Of a stretch of 64,000 nucleotides of DNA, positions 1-8,684 are shown piece by piece. Below the pieces are notes generated by a model. That model worked only from the letters and a program-made list of their open reading frames with translations, ran no database searches and was not told where the DNA came from. The stretch spans positions 3,162,001 through 3,226,000 of the forward strand of contig NZ_AP022314.1 in assembly GCF_009936235.1 (NCBI RefSeq), written 5' to 3'. The position numbers and the translations under genes are program-made. The stretch is from Mycobacterium xenopi (GTDB lineage Bacteria > Actinomycetota > Actinomycetes > Mycobacteriales > Mycobacteriaceae). Positions within the stretch are counted from its first letter, which is position 1. Each line of letters opens with the position of its first letter.

Positions 1-1274
1 ACGATTGCGATCAACGCCATCCCGACATCGGCGAGCGCCCACACCAGCGCCAGCTTGGCGATCGCGCCGAGCGCGACCGCGACTAGCGTCGAAATTTTCA
101 GCAGGTTGATCGCCCGTTGTCTGCCCCCGAGAAACAGCAGGTTGGCTTCCGCGCACACGTAATCGCCGAGTACCGACGAGAACCCGAAGACAAACACCAC
201 GACGCTCATCAACCCGGTGGTCCAGGACCCCAACCCCGCAGCGACTGCGGACTGCGTCAGGCTCGCGCCGACGACCGCGCCGGCGTGGGCCGGATCGTAG
301 ACCGCCGGGCCAGAAACCAAGACGACGAGCGCTGTGGCCGTGCAGATCACCATGGTGTCGACGAACACGCCCAGCGACTGGATCAGACCCTGCTCGACCG
401 GGTGCGACACGGTCGCGGTGGCCGCGACGTTGGGTGTACTGCCCATCCCCGCTTCGTTCGCAAACAGGCCGCGCTTGACCCCATTGAGCATCGCAACGGC
501 GAGACCGCCACCGAAACCGCCTGCCATTTGCGGGATTCCGAACGCGCCGCCGATGATCTCGTGAAAAACCCCAGGCAAGTTTCTGATGTGCACGAGCACG
601 ATCACCAGTGCCAGCAACGCATACGCCATTGCTACGACGGGTAGGACGACTCCCGCGACCCTGGCGACACTGCGGACGCCGCCGAAAACAATCGGCGCTG
701 TAAGCGCGACGAGAATCACTGCGGTCCAACCCACCCCGACATGATGCGAGATCTTCAGGACATCGCTGATCGCGTTGGCTTCCACCATGTTGAACGCGAC
801 GCCGAACGTGAACACCAGCAGCACAGCAAATAGCACACTCCCCGCCTGCGAGCCCAGTCCACGCTGGATGTAAAACGCCGGGCCACCGCGGAATGTGCCG
901 TCACCGCAACGAACTTTGAAGACCTGGGCGAGAGTGGCCTCGATCAACGCGGTCGCCATGCCGACGCCCGCCGCCACCCACATCCAAAAGATCGCGCCGG
1001 GACCTCCGACGGTGAGCGCGATAGCGACGCCCGCGATGTTTCCGACCCCGACCCGCGCCGCAAGCCCGACGCAGAACGCCTGGAACGACGAGATCCCCAC
1101 GCCGTGGCGGCGGGACACCCGCAGTTGGCGAATCATCCTGCCGAAGTAACGGACCTGGACGAAGCGGGTCCGCACCGTCAAATAGATGCCAGTCCCGATC
1201 AGCAAGTAGACGAGGACGTATGCGCAGAGGACTTGGCCCACCGGATCGATTAACTGCGACCGAAGGAAGTCCAT
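1..1274 (-). CDS. Alanine/glycine:cation symporter (AGCS family), C-terminus outside window
   Basis: Membrane permease that would import alanine or glycine with Na+ or H+. Reading from ATG 1274 gives about 424 residues of uninterrupted, strongly hydrophobic protein that runs off base 1. Family signatures are visible: AARVGVGNIAGVA at about residues 72-84, and GLFANEAGMGSTPN further on, a loop conserved in AGCS proteins. A good Shine-Dalgarno (GGAGGA) lies about 9 bases before the start. The gene is divergent from clpC2 and shares a 164-base spacer with it. The missing part is the C-terminal helices. Family assignment is firm; the exact substrate is inferred from the family. Confidence 0.9.
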   Translation of the reverse strand, partial: MDFLRSQLIDPVGQVLCAYVLVYLLIGTGIYLTVRTRFVQVRYFGRMIRQLRVSRRHGVGISSFQAFCVGLAARVGVGNIAGVAIALTVGGPGAIFWMWVAAGVGMATALIEATLAQVFKVRCGDGTFRGGPAFYIQRGLGSQAGSVLFAVLLVFTFGVAFNMVEANAISDVLKISHHVGVGWTAVILVALTAPIVFGGVRSVARVAGVVLPVVAMAYALLALVIVLVHIRNLPGVFHEIIGGAFGIPQMAGGFGGGLAVAMLNGVKRGLFANEAGMGSTPNVAATATVSHPVEQGLIQSLGVFVDTMVICTATALVVLVSGPAVYDPAHAGAVVGASLTQSAVAAGLGSWTTGLMSVVVFVFGFSSVLGDYVCAEANLLFLGGRQRAINLLKISTLVAVALGAIAKLALVWALADVGMALIAI

Positions 1275-1418
1275 GCGTGCTTCCTCCCGGAGCTGGGCCG
1301 CCAACAATTGCCCGAATGTTAGGGGCGGATTGTTGACGAGGCGTTTCGCCACCCCGCCGCGCCGCCACGAAAACTGTTAAAAAAACCCTCACGCCTGATC
1401 GCCGCCGCGACGTGGATC

Positions 1419-1435
1419 GTCAACCTAAAGTTGAC
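1419..1435. promoter_or_regulatory. Perfect inverted repeat immediately upstream of clpC2, candidate operator
   Basis: GTCAACCTAAAGTTGAC: 6-base arms (GTCAAC/GTTGAC) around a 5-base spacer, ending 3 bases before ATG 1439. It sits where a ribosome-binding site would be, so a protein bound here could block transcription. The adjacent gene product carries a helix-turn-helix-like segment, which makes autoregulation a reasonable inference. Confidence 0.5.
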
Positions 1436-1438
1436 CAC

Positions 1439-2176
1439 ATGACGGAGCCAATGCCCCACCCGACCGCGGTTGCCTACCCCATCCGCCTGGACGACCTAAT
1501 CAATGCCATCAAGCGGGTCCATACCGACGTGCTCGATCAACTCAGCGACGCCGTCCTGGCCGCCGAGCATCTCGGTGAAGTCGCCGATCACTTGATCGGG
1601 CACTTCGTCGACCAGGCGCGCCGCTCCGGCGCATCCTGGACCGACATCGGCAAAAGCATGGGTGTCAGCAAACAGGCCGCGCAGAAACGGTTCGTGCCCA
1701 GATCGGATATCACCGCGCTCGACCCGGACCAGGGCTTCGGACGGTTTACCCCGCGGGCCCGCAGCGCTGTCGTGGCGGCCCAAAATGCCGCGCACGAGGC
1801 ACGCAACCGGGAGATCACACCCGCGCATCTGGTGCTGGGCCTACTCGATGATCCCGAGGCGCTGGCTACCAAACTGCTTAACGAACAGGGCGTGGATCCC
1901 GAGGTTGTCCGCTCGGCGGTAACGCTGCCGCCGGCCTGTGACGAGCCGCCGCAGCTGACCCCGTTCAGCGGACCAGCACGCAAAGCGCTCGAACTGACCT
2001 TCCGCGAGGCGCTTCGGCTCGGGCACAACTACATCGGCACCGAACACCTGCTGCTGGCGCTGCTCGAACTGGAAGACGGCGACGGGCCGCTGCACCGCGC
2101 CGGCGTCGACAAGGACCGTGCCGAGGCAGACCTGACGTCGGTGCTGGAGGCGATCGTCGCCGGCAAAAGCGACTGA
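1439..2176 (+). CDS. clpC2: ClpC2, stand-alone Clp N-terminal-domain protein
   Basis: A 245-residue protein with two Clp_N repeats and no AAA+ ATPase module. From the ATG used here, the repeats cover roughly residues 100-155 (FTPRARSAVVAAQNAAHEAR...) and 180-235 (FSGPARKALEL...HLLLALLELE). The N-terminal part holds an HTH-like stretch near residues 65-85 (ASWTDIGKSMGVSKQAAQKR). The length and architecture match mycobacterial ClpC2 (Rv2667). From recall of the literature, ClpC2 binds ClpC1-targeting cyclic peptides such as cyclomarin and buffers the cell against them. An in-frame GTG at 1412 is possible, but it would put the palindrome at 1419-1435 inside the coding region, so ATG 1439 is preferred. 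Confidence 0.85.
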   Translation: MTEPMPHPTAVAYPIRLDDLINAIKRVHTDVLDQLSDAVLAAEHLGEVADHLIGHFVDQARRSGASWTDIGKSMGVSKQAAQKRFVPRSDITALDPDQGFGRFTPRARSAVVAAQNAAHEARNREITPAHLVLGLLDDPEALATKLLNEQGVDPEVVRSAVTLPPACDEPPQLTPFSGPARKALELTFREALRLGHNYIGTEHLLLALLELEDGDGPLHRAGVDKDRAEADLTSVLEAIVAGKSD

Positions 2177-2225
2177 GCGCATCTCACGTCTCGGCCGTAT
2201 CCGGCGTCTACAGAATGTGGCAGCA

Positions 2226-2702
2226 ATGAAGCCGTTCGAGGATGTGGTCGCCGAATACGGCGCGACCGTGTTGCGGGTTTGCCGCGCGGTGGTCGGTGCT
2301 GACGACGCGGAAGACGCGTGGTCGGAAACGTTTCTGTCGGCGTTGCGCGCCTATCCGCGACTACCGCCTGGCACCAATGTCGAGGCCTGGCTAGTCACGA
2401 TCGCGCACCGGCGCGCCCTCGACGCCGGCCGGGCCCGGTCCCGGCGCCCGGTTCCAACCTCCAACATCGCCGACCGGCCGGCCGCATCCAGCGACCCCGC
2501 CGCCCGCGACCAGAGCCTGTGGACGGCAGTGGCCCGACTTCCCGACAAACAACGCCTGGCCGTCGCCTACCACCACATCGCCGGTCTGCCGTTCGCGGAG
2601 ATCGCCGAGCTGCTCGACACCTCCCCCGACGCGGCCCGCCGCGCCGCCGCCGACGGTATCAAAACACTTCGCAAGGCTTACCAGAAAGACCAAAGCGCAT
2701 GA
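2226..2702 (+). CDS. ECF-type RNA polymerase sigma factor
   Basis: A 158-residue sigma-70-family protein. Region 2 is near residues 5-70 (core-binding helix DDAEDAWSETFLSAL; then VEAWLVTIAHRRALD). Region 4 is near residues 100-150 (LPDKQRLAVAYHHIAGLPFAEIAELL). The C-terminal helix-turn-helix is followed by a basic tail. Its stop overlaps the start of the Ogt gene (ATGA), so the two are translationally coupled and probably co-regulated. No anti-sigma factor is adjacent. ATG 2226 is used; GTG 2217 would add three residues. H37Rv has no such pair between clpC2 and Rv2668, so it is an insertion relative to that strain or a loss there. Confidence 0.85.
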   Translation: MKPFEDVVAEYGATVLRVCRAVVGADDAEDAWSETFLSALRAYPRLPPGTNVEAWLVTIAHRRALDAGRARSRRPVPTSNIADRPAASSDPAARDQSLWTAVARLPDKQRLAVAYHHIAGLPFAEIAELLDTSPDAARRAAADGIKTLRKAYQKDQSA

Positions 2703-3289
2703 ACACCAACCTGTTTAACGCATCCGACGAGACGGCCGCCTTGGTGCGGCTGCACACCCGTCTGGAGCGCAGCGCCGAACAGCTTGGGCTGCTCGACGTG
2801 GCCTACCGCACCGTCGACACCCCGGTGGGTGTGCTGCTGCTGGCGACCACGGACGTCGGTCTGGTGCGGGTCGCCTACGACATCCAAAACCACGACGCGG
2901 TGCTGGACGCGCTGGCGCGCACGGTCAGCCCGCGTATCCTACGGGCGCCCGCGCGGCTGGACGCCGCTGCCCGTCAGCTCGACGATTATTTCGCGAAGCG
3001 CCGCAAGCACTTTGAGCTTCCACTCGATCTGCGGCTGGCCACCGGGTTCCGCCGCATGGTGCTCGACCACCTGCGCCGCATCGGATACGGGCAGCGGGAA
3101 ACCTACGCCGCTGTGGCCCGCGCCGTCGGCAAACCCCGCGCCGTTCGTGCCGTCGGCACCGCCTGTGCGCGCAACCCGCTGCCCATCGTCATCGGGTGCC
3201 ACCGGGTGGTGCGATCCGACGGATCAGCCGGCTTGTACGCCGGCGGAGCGCAGGCCAAGTCCGCGCTGCTCAGCCTGGAAGCCGGCTGA
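2699..3289 (+). CDS. ogt: Methylated-DNA--protein-cysteine S-methyltransferase (Ogt-like)
   Basis: Suicide DNA-repair enzyme that transfers alkyl groups from O6-alkylguanine to its own cysteine. The 196-residue protein has the winged-helix DNA-binding part (GFRRMVLDHLRRIGYGQRE; TYAAVARAVGKPRAVRAVG) and the active-site segment VIGCHRVVRSDGSAG near residues 160-175. The usual active-site motif is PCHRV; here the residue before the nucleophilic Cys is Gly. Cys, His and Arg are retained, so activity is plausible. ATG 2699 overlaps the sigma-factor stop. The pairing suggests an alkylation- or stress-linked regulon, which is inference. Confidence 0.85.
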   Translation: MNTNLFNASDETAALVRLHTRLERSAEQLGLLDVAYRTVDTPVGVLLLATTDVGLVRVAYDIQNHDAVLDALARTVSPRILRAPARLDAAARQLDDYFAKRRKHFELPLDLRLATGFRRMVLDHLRRIGYGQRETYAAVARAVGKPRAVRAVGTACARNPLPIVIGCHRVVRSDGSAGLYAGGAQAKSALLSLEAG

Positions 3290-3367
3290 GACGGCGGGCT
3301 GCAAACAAACCGGCTCGGTTACGGGCCGGCCGTGTGCGATTATTCCTAGGGTCGCCGAGGAGGGAAG

Positions 3368-3871
3368 ATGCGCCGCTGGCTGGTTGTTCTGGTGTTCGTC
3401 TCCGCGGTGGTGATCGCCGCGCCGCCCGCCTCGGCAGGCGACGCCCCCATCGGTCGGCTCGGTGACACGCTGCGGGTGGACACCGGCAAAGTCGTTGCCG
3501 ACGTCACCGTCAGCCGCGTCGAACCGGTCGACCCGCCCCCGGGTTTCGGCTACATCCGCAGCGGTGTGCCGATCAAGAGTTTTCCCGGCACCCAGGTTGC
3601 TCGCGCGGACGTGACGGTCCACACCATCAAATCGCCCACCCCGTTCCAAATGGCCTCCGACTTCACCTTCGACGGCGTCACCCCGTTCGCAGACGCCTAC
3701 ACGTCACGGCCATCCGACGCGCCCGACGCGCTGGACCGTGCGCTGCTGAACGCACCTCCCGGCGCCACCGTGCACGGCGGCGTGTACTGGGACGCCTACC
3801 GCGACCCGGTGTCGAACGTGGTGCTGCTGGACCGGAAAACGGGTGTGCACCTCGCGCAGTGGAACCTTTAG
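3368..3871 (+). CDS. Exported alanine/valine-rich protein (Rv2668-like)
   Basis: A 167-residue protein with a clear Sec signal peptide: MRRWLVVLVFVSAVVIAAPP followed by an ASA-type cleavage site at about residue 23. The mature part is about 144 residues with no cysteines and a beta-rich look, recalling small secreted mycobacterial Ig-like proteins such as the MPT63 family, though I cannot show homology. The start has a strong ribosome-binding site (GAGGAGGGAAG). Its 3' end overlaps the GTG start of the next gene by 13 bases. Function unknown. Confidence 0.8.
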   Translation: MRRWLVVLVFVSAVVIAAPPASAGDAPIGRLGDTLRVDTGKVVADVTVSRVEPVDPPPGFGYIRSGVPIKSFPGTQVARADVTVHTIKSPTPFQMASDFTFDGVTPFADAYTSRPSDAPDALDRALLNAPPGATVHGGVYWDAYRDPVSNVVLLDRKTGVHLAQWNL

Positions 3872-4431
3872 CCGTAAAGATCGCCACGGCGGATTCGGCC
3901 GATGTCGACGAACTGGCTACGCTTGCCGCACACACCTTTCCGCTGGCATGCCCGCCGTCGGTGACGGCCGACAACATCGCGTCGTTCATCGACGCGCATT
4001 TGTCCGCGCCGCGATTCGCCGAGTATCTCGCCGATCCTAATCGGTTGATTCTCGTTGCAACGCAAGGAAATCAAATGGTCGGATATGCGATGCTGGTTCA
4101 CGGGGTCGGCGATGACGTCCAGGTGCAGCGCGCCGTCGGCCCGCGCACGGCCGTCGAGCTCTCCAAAATGTATGTGCTGCAGCAGTATCACGGCACCGGG
4201 GTATCGGCGGCGCTGATGGACAAGGCGTTGGACAGCGCATCCGGCGCTGGCTGTGTGTGGCTGGGTGTTAATCAGCACAACCGACGCGCACAACGCTTTT
4301 ACCGCAAGCACGGCTTTACCGTCAACGGCGCCAGGACATTTCGGCTGGGAACCCAGATCGAGAACGACTACGTGATGGTTCGCGAGCTTCCCAGGCCGGC
4401 GCCGGCAGGGCCGTGCAACCGGGCGCCGTAG
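3859..4431 (+). CDS. GNAT family N-acetyltransferase (Rv2669-like)
   Basis: A 190-residue single GNAT domain. The acetyl-CoA-binding motif A is visible as LSKMYVLQQYHGTGVSAALM (about residues 95-115, the Q-x-x-G-x-G/A signature), followed by WLGVNQHNRRAQRFYRKHGF (about 135-155), the typical beta5-alpha4 segment. It would transfer an acetyl group from acetyl-CoA to an unknown amine. GTG 3859 lies inside the end of the preceding gene, implying coupling; no better ATG lies nearby. In H37Rv an AFG1-type ATPase gene on the opposite strand follows; here the next gene begins 15 bases later. Confidence 0.85.
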   Translation: MEPLAVKIATADSADVDELATLAAHTFPLACPPSVTADNIASFIDAHLSAPRFAEYLADPNRLILVATQGNQMVGYAMLVHGVGDDVQVQRAVGPRTAVELSKMYVLQQYHGTGVSAALMDKALDSASGAGCVWLGVNQHNRRAQRFYRKHGFTVNGARTFRLGTQIENDYVMVRELPRPAPAGPCNRAP

Positions 4432-4446
4432 CGGCGTGGTGCAATC

Positions 4447-5235
4447 ATGCTCATGCCCGACCCGACCGCCGGTGCAGCCCCCGGCCTACGTCTGACACTG
4501 CTGGGTTCGGTCCGCGAGGTCGACGACGGGGACCTGCCCGAGCTCTACGGCTACCCCGCCGACCACCGCGGGGTCTGGGTGCGGGCGAACTTCATCGCGA
4601 GCGTTGACGGCGGCGCCACGGTCGAGGGCACCACCGGCGGGCTGGGTGGGCCCGGCGACCGGGCACTGTTCAACATGCTGCGCGCGCTGGCCGACGTCGT
4701 CGTGGTCGGCGCGGGCACCGTGCGGATAGAGAGCTACAGCGGCGCCCAGCTGACCGTGGCACAGCGGCAGTATCGCCAGGCCCGCGGGCTCTCCGAGGTT
4801 CCGCAGCTGGCGATCGTCACCCGCTCCGGTCACCTCGACCGCGATATGCCGGTGTTCACCCGCACCGAGGTACCGCCGCTGGTGCTCACCTGCACCGCGG
4901 CCCTCGACGAGACGCGGCAGCGACTGGCCGGGCTTGCCGACGTCGTCGACTGCTCGGGCGATGACCCCGGCCGGGTCGACGAGGCCCGTGCGCTGGCGCA
5001 ACTGGCGGATCGTGGCCTGTCCCGGGTCTTGACCGAGGGCGGCCCGACGCTGCTGAGCTCGTTGGTCGAACGCGACCTGCTCGACGAGCTGTGTCTGACG
5101 ATCGCGCCGTGTGTCGTGGGCGGTCAGGCCCGCCGCATCACGACGGGCCCCGGCCAGGTGCTGACCCGGATGCGCTGCGTGCACGTGCTGGCCGATGAGT
5201 CGGGCTACCTGTACACCCGCTACGTGAAAGCCTGA
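4447..5235 (+). CDS. RibD C-terminal-domain / DHFR-like reductase (Rv2671-like)
   Basis: A 262-residue NADPH-dependent reductase of the RibD_C/DHFR fold. Visible features are the substrate-binding segment WVRANFIASVDGGATVEG (about residues 42-60), the cofactor loop ADVVVVGAGTVRIESY (about 84-100) and the second nucleotide motif RVLTEGGPTLLSSL (about 195-210). The M. tuberculosis counterpart has been reported to act as a dihydrofolate reductase analogue that affects p-aminosalicylate resistance. The riboflavin deaminase domain is absent, so a role in riboflavin synthesis is unlikely. A second in-frame ATG lies at 4453. Confidence 0.87.
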   Translation: MLMPDPTAGAAPGLRLTLLGSVREVDDGDLPELYGYPADHRGVWVRANFIASVDGGATVEGTTGGLGGPGDRALFNMLRALADVVVVGAGTVRIESYSGAQLTVAQRQYRQARGLSEVPQLAIVTRSGHLDRDMPVFTRTEVPPLVLTCTAALDETRQRLAGLADVVDCSGDDPGRVDEARALAQLADRGLSRVLTEGGPTLLSSLVERDLLDELCLTIAPCVVGGQARRITTGPGQVLTRMRCVHVLADESGYLYTRYVKA

Positions 5236-5264
5236 CCGCGTGGCGGCTGGCTACTGTGGTCGGC

Positions 5265-6822
5265 ATGAGTCGGCACGCCACGCTCGCCACGGCCCTGGTG
5301 GCGGTGACCACGCTGTTGGCCGGCTGCGTGCCGGGCTTGGCCGCCAACCCCGGTTCGCCACCAATTCCGGCGCGCGACCGCGCGGCGCGGCCACCACCAC
5401 GCCGCCGCCCGGCGGGCCGCCGCCGATCGCGGTGCCCAAGAACGACTTGTCGTGGCACGACTGCACCGCGCGGGTCTTCGGCGACGCCGCAGTGCCGCCG
5501 CGCCGGGCATCAAATTGGACTGCGCGAGCTATGACGCCGACCTCGACCCGGTCAACGGCGCAGCCGGAACGCTGAGCATCGGCGCGGTGCGGGCCCGCTC
5601 GGTGCAGACCCCGCAGGATGCCGGCCCGCTGGTGTTTACCACCGGATCCGACCTGCCGTCGTCGGTGCAGCTGCCGGCGTGGCTGTCGCGCGCGGGCGCC
5701 GACGTGCTGCGCAGCCACCCCATCGTCGCCGTCGACCGGCGCGGCATGGGAATGTCGAGCCCGGTCGACTGCCGCGACCAATACGACCGCCAGGAGATGC
5801 GCGACCAGGCTCAGTTCGAGGCCGGCGACGATCCGGTGGCCAACCTCAGCGACATCTCGGACAAGGCGACCACCAGCTGCACCGACACGATCGCGCCCGG
5901 CGACTCGTCCTACGACAACGCGCATGCGGCCACCGACGTGGAACGGCTGCGCAGCATTTGGGACGTACCCACGCTGGCGCTGATCGGCATCGGCAACGGC
6001 GCCCAAGTCGCGTTGACCTACGCCGGGTCGCATCCGGACAAGGTGGCCCGGCTGATTCTCGACTCCCCAATTGCCTTGGGGGTCAACGCCGAAGCGGCTG
6101 CCGAGCAGCAAGTCAAAGGTCAGCAAGCGGCGCTGGACGCGTTCGCGAAGCAGTGCGCGGCGGTGAACTGCGCCCTGGGTCCCGATCCCAAGGGGGCGGT
6201 CAGTTCGCTGCTGGCGGCGGCCCGCGGCGGGCACGGTCCCGGCGGCGCCTCGGTGGCCTCGGTCGCCAACGCCATCGTCACCGCGCTGGGCTACCCCACC
6301 GGCGACCGCGTCACCAACACCACGGACCTGGCCAACGCGCTCGCGGCCGCCAACGCCGGCGACGCCAACCTGTTGACGAACCTGATCAACCGAGCCGAGG
6401 CGACCCGCAATACCGACGGGCAGTTCATCAATTCCTGCGGCGACGCGCTGAACCGCCCGACGCCAGACCGGGTCCGTCAGCTGATCGTCGAATGGGGCAA
6501 GCTGTATCCGCAGTTCGGTGCCGTCGGAGCGCTCAACATGGTCAAGTGCATTCACTGGCCGAGTGGCTCGCCGCCGCAGCCGCCGAAAAAGCTCAAGGTC
6601 GACGTCATGCTGATGGGTGTGCAGCACGACCCGATCACCGGCTCGGAGGGGGTGGCCGCAACAGCCGCCGCGGTCATCAACGCGAGCGCAGCCAGCAAAC
6701 GGGTGATGTGGCAGGGCATCGGCCACGGCGCCAGCATCTACTCCTCATGTGCGGTGTCGCCGCTGATCGCCTACCTGGACAGCGGCAAGTTGCCCGACAC
6801 CGACACCTACTGTCCTGCCTGA
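5265..6822 (+). pseudogene. Exported alpha/beta hydrolase (Rv2672-like lipoprotein protease), two frameshifts
   Basis: Secreted serine hydrolase of the tripeptidyl-peptidase-like group. The N-terminus (from ATG 5265) is a lipoprotein signal with lipobox LLAGC. The frame then breaks twice: near 5348-5351 in a C run, and near 5495-5506 in GC-rich sequence. Inserting one base at each site joins all three segments into about 519 residues, close to the M. tuberculosis homologue. The intact part has the nucleophile elbow ALIGIGNGAQVALTY (GxGxG rather than GxSxG as read), VAVDRRGMGMSS earlier, VMLMGVQHDPIT with the Asp, and GIGHGASIYSSCAVSP with the C-terminal His. Likely sequence errors rather than true decay. 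Confidence 0.75.
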
Positions 6823-6845
6823 CTTATCGGGGCGCTCAGTGGCCG

Positions 6846-8192
6846 GTGTACGGTTCGCTCGTGACGGCAGTTGATTCCATCCGTACCGGTTGGCGCGATT
6901 GCGTGCTGGCCGCGTTTCGTCCCCGGACCAGCGCACCGCGGGCCGCGACCGTGCTGCGCTCGGCGTTGTGGCCGGTCGCCATCTTGGCGGTGATCCACCG
7001 CAGTGTCGTGGTCACCACGAACGGCAACATCACCGACGACTTCAAACCGATTTACCGGGCCGTGCTGAACTTCCGCCACGGCTGGGACATCTACAACGAA
7101 CACTTCGACTACGTCGACCCGCACTACCTGTATCCGCCCGGCGGCACCCTGCTGATGGCGCCGTTCGGGTACCTGTCGTTCACGCCGTCGCGGTATTTGT
7201 TCATCCTGTGCAACACCGTGGCGATCCTCATCGCCTGGTATCTGTTGCTGCGGCTGTTCAACTACACGCTGGCCTCGGTGGCCGCCCCTGCTCTGCTGCT
7301 GGCGATGTTTTGCACCGAAAGCGTGACCAACACGCTGGTGTTCACCAACATCAACGGCTGTGTGCTGCTGGCCGAGGTGCTGTTCTTCCGCTGGCTGCTC
7401 GACGGCAAGGTCAGCCACCAGTGGTGGGCCGGCATCGCGATCGGGCTGACGCTGGTGACCAAACCTCTATTGGCGCCACTGGTGTTGTTGCCGCTGCTGA
7501 ACCGCCAGTGGCGGGCGGTGGTCGCTGCGGTCGTGGTGCCGCTGGTGTTGAACGCCGTGGCCTGGCCACTGGTCAGCGACCCGCAAGACTTCGTCACCCG
7601 CACCGTGCCGTACATCCTGGGCGTGCGTGACTACTTCAACAGCTCGATCGAGGGCAACGGCGTCTACTTCGGCTTGCCGACGTGGCTGATCTTGTTCCTG
7701 CGGATCGCGTTTACGCTGATCGCGATCGCCAGTCTGTGGCTGCTGTACCGCTACTACCGGGTTCGCGACACGCGGTTCTGGATGCTGACCTCCTCCGGTG
7801 TGCTGCTGCTGTGGTCGTGGCTGGTGTTGTCGCTGGCGCAGGGCTACTACTCGATGATGCTGTTCCCGTTCCTGATGACGGTGGTGCTGCCCAACTCGGT
7901 GATCCGCAACTGGCCGGCCTGGCTGGGGGTCTACGGGTTCATGACGATGGACCGCTGGCTGCTGTTCAACTGGATGGGCATCGGGCGTCCGCTGGAATAC
8001 CTCAAGATCACCTACGGCTGGTCGCTGCTTTTGATCGTGGTGTTCTGCGTTCTGTACTTCCGCTATCTGGACGCCAAGGCCGAAAACCGGCTCGATTCCG
8101 GGATCGATCCGGCGTGGCTGACGCCGGAGCCCGCGCGAGGCGCGGTGATCGCAAGCGCGGCGCAGCCGGGCGCAGCGGGTCACCGCCATTAG
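6846..8192 (+). CDS. aftC: AftC, alpha-(1->3)-arabinofuranosyltransferase
   Basis: Polytopic GT-C glycosyltransferase that uses decaprenyl-phosphoryl-arabinose to add alpha-1,3 branches to cell-wall arabinan (arabinogalactan and lipoarabinomannan). The 448-residue protein has about ten membrane segments. The GT-C acidic motif sits in the first periplasmic loop (NGNITDDFKPIYRA, about residues 57-70), followed by FDYVDPHYLYPPGG. Very close to Rv2673. GTG 6846 matches the annotated start of that homologue; an in-frame GTG at 6861 is an alternative. A longer open frame upstream overlaps the preceding gene and is not used. Confidence 0.93.
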   Translation: MYGSLVTAVDSIRTGWRDCVLAAFRPRTSAPRAATVLRSALWPVAILAVIHRSVVVTTNGNITDDFKPIYRAVLNFRHGWDIYNEHFDYVDPHYLYPPGGTLLMAPFGYLSFTPSRYLFILCNTVAILIAWYLLLRLFNYTLASVAAPALLLAMFCTESVTNTLVFTNINGCVLLAEVLFFRWLLDGKVSHQWWAGIAIGLTLVTKPLLAPLVLLPLLNRQWRAVVAAVVVPLVLNAVAWPLVSDPQDFVTRTVPYILGVRDYFNSSIEGNGVYFGLPTWLILFLRIAFTLIAIASLWLLYRYYRVRDTRFWMLTSSGVLLLWSWLVLSLAQGYYSMMLFPFLMTVVLPNSVIRNWPAWLGVYGFMTMDRWLLFNWMGIGRPLEYLKITYGWSLLLIVVFCVLYFRYLDAKAENRLDSGIDPAWLTPEPARGAVIASAAQPGAAGHRH

Positions 8193-8207
8193 CGCTAGCG
8201 TGGACGC

Positions 8208-8615
8208 ATGACCTCTCCACGCGTGCAGCTCAGCGATGACGAATGGCGTCAAAAGCTCACTCCCGAGGAGTTCGCCGTGCTGCGCCGGGCCGGCACCGAG
8301 CCTCCGTTCACCGGTGAGTACACCGACACCAAGACCGAGGGTGTCTACCAGTGCCGCGCCTGCGGCGCCGAATTGTTCCGCAGCAGCGAGAAATTCGAAT
8401 CCCATTGCGGCTGGCCGTCATTCTTCGACCCGGCGAACTCCGACGCAGTGATCCTGCGCCCCGACCATTCGATGGGTATGACGCGCACCGAGGTGTTGTG
8501 CGCCAATTGTCACAGCCACCTGGGTCACGTGTTCACCGGTGAGGGCTATCCGACGCCCACCGACCGGCGCTACTGCATCAACTCGATCTGCCTTCGCCTG
8601 GTGCCAACCGCTTAA
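8208..8615 (+). CDS. msrB: Peptide methionine-(R)-sulfoxide reductase MsrB
   Basis: Repairs oxidised methionine (R epimer) in proteins using thioredoxin. A 135-residue protein of full family length. Two zinc-binding CxxC pairs are visible (CRAC near residue 49; CANC near 98), with the conserved segments FTGEYTDTKTEGVYQC, HCGWPSFFDP and SHLGHVF. The catalytic Cys is in RYCINSICLRL near residue 123. It starts 15 bases after aftC and ends facing the methyltransferase gene, with a hairpin between them. Confidence 0.95.
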   Translation: MTSPRVQLSDDEWRQKLTPEEFAVLRRAGTEPPFTGEYTDTKTEGVYQCRACGAELFRSSEKFESHCGWPSFFDPANSDAVILRPDHSMGMTRTEVLCANCHSHLGHVFTGEGYPTPTDRRYCINSICLRLVPTA

Positions 8616-8618
8616 TCC

Positions 8619-8679
8619 CGCGAGAGTGCAACTATCGACGCGTCGCGCGAGAGGCGACGTGGCTAATGGCACTTTCGCG
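8619..8679. terminator. Nested hairpin between convergent msrB and methyltransferase gene
   Basis: Outer arms CGCGAGAGTGC (8619-8629) and GCACTTTCGCG (8669-8679) pair at 10 of 11 positions. An inner perfect stem CGTCGC/GCGACG (8641-8646 and 8654-8659) has a 7-base loop. It fills the gap between two converging genes, as expected for a bidirectional terminator. No U-tract is present, which is normal in mycobacteria. Confidence 0.55.
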
Positions 8680-8684
8680 ACGGC

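Noticed and set aside
5251..6726. 491-residue minus-strand open frame opposite the exported hydrolase
   Set aside because: Antisense shadow of a high-GC gene: no conserved motifs, low-complexity Arg/His-rich composition, and the plus strand has a clear protein.
5679..6845. Upstream extension of the aftC frame (837 residues in total)
   Set aside because: Overlaps the exported hydrolase in another frame with no conservation; aftC starts at GTG 6846.
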